Of a DNA stretch of 64,000 nt, positions 61,673 to 64,000 are shown one piece after another. A model generated the notes under the pieces. The model was given only the letters and a program-made list of their open reading frames with translations. It was not told the DNA's origin and made no database searches. Origin of the DNA: Arthrobacter sp. B1I2 (GTDB taxonomy: Bacteria > Actinomycetota > Actinomycetes > Actinomycetales > Micrococcaceae); contig NZ_JAUSYC010000001.1 of assembly GCF_030816485.1 (NCBI RefSeq), forward strand, positions 2,108,001 to 2,172,000. The letters are read 5' to 3'. Made by a program: the position numbers and the translations under genes. The number at the start of each line of letters is the position of its first letter. Position 1 is the stretch's first letter.

Positions 61673-62609
61673 GTCCGCACCCCTCGCAGAAGCGCCGTCC
61701 GAACCGGCCGGGTCCCAACACGTCTACGCCGCACTTACCCGCACCTCCACCGGGCACGAGGACCTGCGGGAGCTTGAATCCGGCCTGGACTCGCTGCAGT
61801 CCGACGCTGACCGCAAGCACCGCATCGACTGGAGCCGGATCCTCCTGCCGGTGGCCGCCCTGGTGGTCCTGGTGCTGGCCTGGCAGTTCTACGTCTCGCT
61901 CGGAGTCAAGCGCCGCGACCTGGTGCCGGGTCCGCTGGACGTGGTTGCTCAGATGGGCCTGCTCTGGAGCGACGGCAAGCTGCAGGAGTCTGTGTGGACT
62001 TCATTGCAGCGCGGGGTGGTGGGCTTCCTGATTTCGGTGGCCATCGCAACTCCTGTCGGCCTGCTGCTGGCCCAGGTTGCACCGCTGAGGCGCGCCTTCG
62101 GCCCCCTGATCTCGGGCCTGCAGGTCCTGCCCTCCGTTGCCTGGGTGCCGGCGGCCATCATCTGGTTCGGCCTGACCGACGCCACCGTGTACTTCGTGGT
62201 GTTCATGGGCGCCATCCCGTCCATCATCAACGGCCTGATCTCCGGCGTGGACCAGATCCCGCCGCAGTACCGCCGCGTCGGCACCGTCCTGGGCGCCTCC
62301 CGGCTCCAGATGGCGCTGCAGATTGTCCTTCCCGCCGCGCTGCCGGGTTACCTGGGCGGGTTGAAGCAGGGCTGGGCCTTCTCCTGGCGGTCGCTGATGG
62401 CTGCGGAAATCATCGCGGTGGGCGGCACTATCGGCTTCGGCCTGGGCTCGCTGCTGGACCAGGGCCGGACCTTGTCCGACATGGCCATCGTCATGGCCGC
62501 GATCCTGCTCATCCTCGCCGTCGGCATCCTGATCGAACTGCTGGTGTTCGGCCCGATTGAGAAGCGCCTCCTCCGCCGCCGCGGCCTCCTGGCCGGCAGC
62601 ACCCGCTGA
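61662..62609 (+). CDS. ABC transporter permease (SsuC-like)
   Basis: 315 aa. A 55-residue cytoplasmic N-terminus precedes six membrane segments. The EAA loop is VGTVLGASRLQMALQIVLPAALPGYLGGLKQGWA, at about residues 205-238, and the family block WRSLMAAEII follows. It completes the SsuABC-like importer. The ATPase stop overlaps its start. A hairpin terminator is 26 bp after the stop. Confidence 0.92.
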   Translation: MPSKSAPLAEAPSEPAGSQHVYAALTRTSTGHEDLRELESGLDSLQSDADRKHRIDWSRILLPVAALVVLVLAWQFYVSLGVKRRDLVPGPLDVVAQMGLLWSDGKLQESVWTSLQRGVVGFLISVAIATPVGLLLAQVAPLRRAFGPLISGLQVLPSVAWVPAAIIWFGLTDATVYFVVFMGAIPSIINGLISGVDQIPPQYRRVGTVLGASRLQMALQIVLPAALPGYLGGLKQGWAFSWRSLMAAEIIAVGGTIGFGLGSLLDQGRTLSDMAIVMAAILLILAVGILIELLVFGPIEKRLLRRRGLLAGSTR

Positions 62610-62634
62610 CCCGCCCCGCACCCAAGGCACCTTC

Positions 62635-62668
62635 AGAGCTCGACGGCGACCTCCCGCCGTCGGGCTCT
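62635..62668 (+). terminator. Terminator after the SsuABC-like operon
   Basis: AGAGCTCGACGGCG (62635-62648) pairs with CGCCGTCGGGCTCT (62655-62668) with one wobble; loop of six bases. CTGCTTTCCC follows. Located 26 bp past the permease stop. Confidence 0.75.
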
Positions 62669-62699
62669 CTGCTTTCCCGGCGTTTGCCCTGGCCAAGCC

Positions 62700-62767
62700 G
62701 GGGCACTTTGACACGGACACGCCGCCAAGTATCCACGCGGGAGGCAATTACGGGACCAAAGTGCCCC
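62700..62767 (-). repeat. 70-bp dispersed repeat, family 3, copy C (reverse)
   Basis: Read on the minus strand it begins GGGGCACTTTGGTCCCG and ends TGTCCGTGTCAAAGTGCCCC, as copies A and B do on the plus strand. On the plus strand it begins GGGGCACTTTGACACGGAC. Internal sequence differs among copies. It lies 44 bp upstream of the SRPBCC gene. Confidence 0.85.
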
Positions 62768-62811
62768 TCGACCGCGCCTGCTGCGGGGAGAACCCGTGGC
62801 AGACTGGCGCC

Positions 62812-63273
62812 ATGACAGCCAGCTTCGTATGCCGCACCGAATCCCCGCTGCCGGTGGAGCGGCTCTTCGACCTGGCCCGCAGCATCGACGTGCACGTGGA
62901 ATCGCAGCGGACGGCAGGAGAGAGGGCCGTGGGCGGCGTAACCAGCGGTCTCATCGGGGAAGGCCAGGACGTCACCTGGCGGGCCAGGCACTTCGGGATC
63001 CCGCTCACCATGACCAGCCGGATCACCCGCCTGGACTTCCCCCGCAGCTTCACCGACGAACAGGTGAAGGGCCCTTTCAAGGTCTTCAGGCACATCCACG
63101 AGTTTGAGCAAACACCTACGGGGAGCACCATGGTTGACCGGGTGGAGTTCATCGCCCCGCTGGGTGTGCTGGGCCGCGCCGTCGAACGCCTCTTCCTGGC
63201 CCGGTACCTGGAACGCCTCATCATCCGCAGGGGCCGGTTCCTAGCCGAAGGTCGGATTCCCGGAAACAGCTAG
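62812..63273 (+). CDS. SRPBCC/START-like small-ligand binding protein
   Basis: 153 aa. Helix-grip fold signs: the start FVCRTESPLPVERLFDLARSIDVH, VTSGLIGEGQDVTWRARHFGIPLTMTSRITRL and the end block PFKVFRHIHEFEQ followed by GSTMVDRVEFIAPLG. The cyclase/dehydrase and START-like families bind lipids, polyketides or hormones. No partner gene is obvious. It converges on the cupin gene with a 9-bp gap. ATG 62812 is chosen by family alignment. Confidence 0.8.
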   Translation: MTASFVCRTESPLPVERLFDLARSIDVHVESQRTAGERAVGGVTSGLIGEGQDVTWRARHFGIPLTMTSRITRLDFPRSFTDEQVKGPFKVFRHIHEFEQTPTGSTMVDRVEFIAPLGVLGRAVERLFLARYLERLIIRRGRFLAEGRIPGNS

Positions 63274-63282
63274 CCGCTGCGG

Positions 63283-63786
63283 CTACACGAAGGGCGGCGG
63301 CCCAATGATTTCTATCCCGCCGTGGGCCTGGCCGGACGCCCGAATCCGGCTGAAGTCCACCACGCCTGAACCGTTCGGGGCATCGGCATCTGTATCGGAC
63401 AGTGGTTCGCTGGCGCCGTCGTAGAAGGACTGGGCGCTGCCGGGCGTCTGCAGGCACAGTATCCGGGTGCCCTCCTGCAATACTTTGAAGGCATGGGGGA
63501 GGCCCCGCCGCGCCATGGCCAGGCCGCCGGCGGCGATCCGGTGCTCTGTGCCGTCCAGGTTCACCAGGATCTCGCCCGCCAAGACGTAGAGGGTTTCGTC
63601 AGAATCAGGGTGGGTGTGGAGCGGGGTGACCTTGTTCAGGGCCATCTCATCCTCGAACAGCAGGAACGCGCCGCCCGTCTCCTCCTGCCTGGCCTTCCAC
63701 GTGTGGACGCCGCCGCCGTAGAACCAGCGCCTTGGTCCTTCGCCGGGCTGCCGGACCAGGGATGATGCCGCATTTTTCGTTTCCAT
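63283..63786 (-). CDS. Cupin-domain protein
   Basis: 167 aa from ATG 63786 (GAGG about 10 bases before it); ATG 63834 would add 16 residues but overlaps the operator. The cupin motif 1 reads TPLHTHPDSDETLYVLAGEI, with two His and one Glu as metal ligands, and motif 2 is PHAFKVLQEG. Small cupins often act as sugar or quercetin-type dioxygenases or binding proteins. It is divergent from a TetR gene, with a palindrome between them, so it is likely TetR-controlled. Confidence 0.82.
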   Translation of the reverse strand: METKNAASSLVRQPGEGPRRWFYGGGVHTWKARQEETGGAFLLFEDEMALNKVTPLHTHPDSDETLYVLAGEILVNLDGTEHRIAAGGLAMARRGLPHAFKVLQEGTRILCLQTPGSAQSFYDGASEPLSDTDADAPNGSGVVDFSRIRASGQAHGGIEIIGPPPFV

Positions 63787-63817
63787 GCTGCTCGCCTCGA
63801 TGCCTTGGGAAACTTTG

Positions 63818-63833
63818 TGGGACGCATGTCCCA
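63818..63833. promoter_or_regulatory. TetR operator-like palindrome
   Basis: TGGGAC-GCAT-GTCCCA, two perfect 6-bp arms with a 4-base centre. It lies between the cupin and the TetR start, at the expected position for an operator controlling both. Confidence 0.6.
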
Positions 63834-63851
63834 TAACAAGACTGGTGTATC

Positions 63852-64000
63852 ATGAAAGGCGTGTCAAGACCCTATGCGGACAGTGGGCGAACCAGCCAGA
63901 AGCGCCGAACCATGGACGCCCTCGTAGCGGCAGCCAGGACCCTCGTTGCCGCCGGCAAGACGCCTACAGTGGACGACGCCGCGCAGGCAGCAGGGGTGGC
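63852..64000 (+). CDS. TetR family regulator, N-terminal part (truncated by window end)
   Basis: The first 49 codons. After a basic leader, RRTMDALVAAARTLVAAGKTPTVDDAAQAAGVA matches the TetR helix-turn-helix; the recognition helix lies beyond the window. Start is ATG 63852, or GTG 63861; there is no strong ribosome site. The gene continues to the right and probably represses the divergent cupin gene and itself. Confidence 0.8.
   Translation, partial: MKGVSRPYADSGRTSQKRRTMDALVAAARTLVAAGKTPTVDDAAQAAGV

Overview
The window is GC-rich DNA (64 kb) with the gene content and style of a soil actinobacterium of the Arthrobacter/Pseudarthrobacter group (Micrococcaceae). Pointers are ANTAR-domain regulators, LytR-CpsA-Psr and FtsW/RodA-type cell-wall proteins, menaquinone genes with the mycobacterial-type menJ order, an actinobacterial SirA/CysHDN sulfur cluster, GTG/TTG starts and many ATGA/TAATG/GTGA couplings. 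It looks chromosomal. I see no rRNA, tRNA, CRISPR array, phage block or intact insertion sequence. The genus is inferred from gene content only.

Layout. 1-4 kb: the end of a family 16 glycoside hydrolase, an ECF42-type sigma factor with its DGPF partner, and a divergent Rox-like rifamycin monooxygenase. 4-16.4 kb: three ANTAR regulators, an acyltransferase, a CmtR-like metal sensor with a cation-diffusion exporter, a glycosyltransferase-like protein converging on an LCP ligase, an FtsW/RodA protein, two very small genes (a 48-aa zinc ribbon and a 34-aa membrane peptide), and an arsC-trxB pair. 16.4-24 kb: transporters and redox enzymes, including a frameshifted SDR, a TetR with a clear operator, and gene-poor spacers with repeats and large hairpins.

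24-31 kb: a compact operon of a YbdK-like glutamate ligase, a lysine/arginine-type decarboxylase, an AsnB-type amidotransferase and an M20 dipeptidase. It is preceded by a PuuD-like gamma-glutamyl hydrolase. This is the best candidate for an undescribed pathway in the window, plausibly for gamma-glutamyl or amidated small molecules. 31-37.4 kb: a PAP2 phosphatase, an MFS pump, and a drug-efflux ABC operon that ends in its own GbsR/MarR-type regulator and a CorA channel. 37.4-50 kb: menaquinone genes (menC, menD, menF, menG, menJ, polyprenyl synthase), interrupted by PhoX and a polar amino acid ABC transporter.

50-64 kb: an AbiEi/DUF559-like gene between two copies of a 70-bp repeat, a SUKH-like protein, a TRIC-type channel, and a sulfur-assimilation block. 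That block runs from sirohydrochlorin chelatase through SirA, CysH, CysD and CysN, then RtcB, then an SsuABC-like importer. The right end holds a lipid-binding-like protein, a cupin, and the start of a TetR gene with an operator palindrome.

Regulatory signals read from the sequence include an ECF42-type promoter, a palindrome resembling the rifamycin-associated element, a Pho box before phoX, several operator-like palindromes, and three families of dispersed intergenic repeats. Gene functions come from motifs and family recognition. Operator assignments and the novel-pathway proposal are inference.
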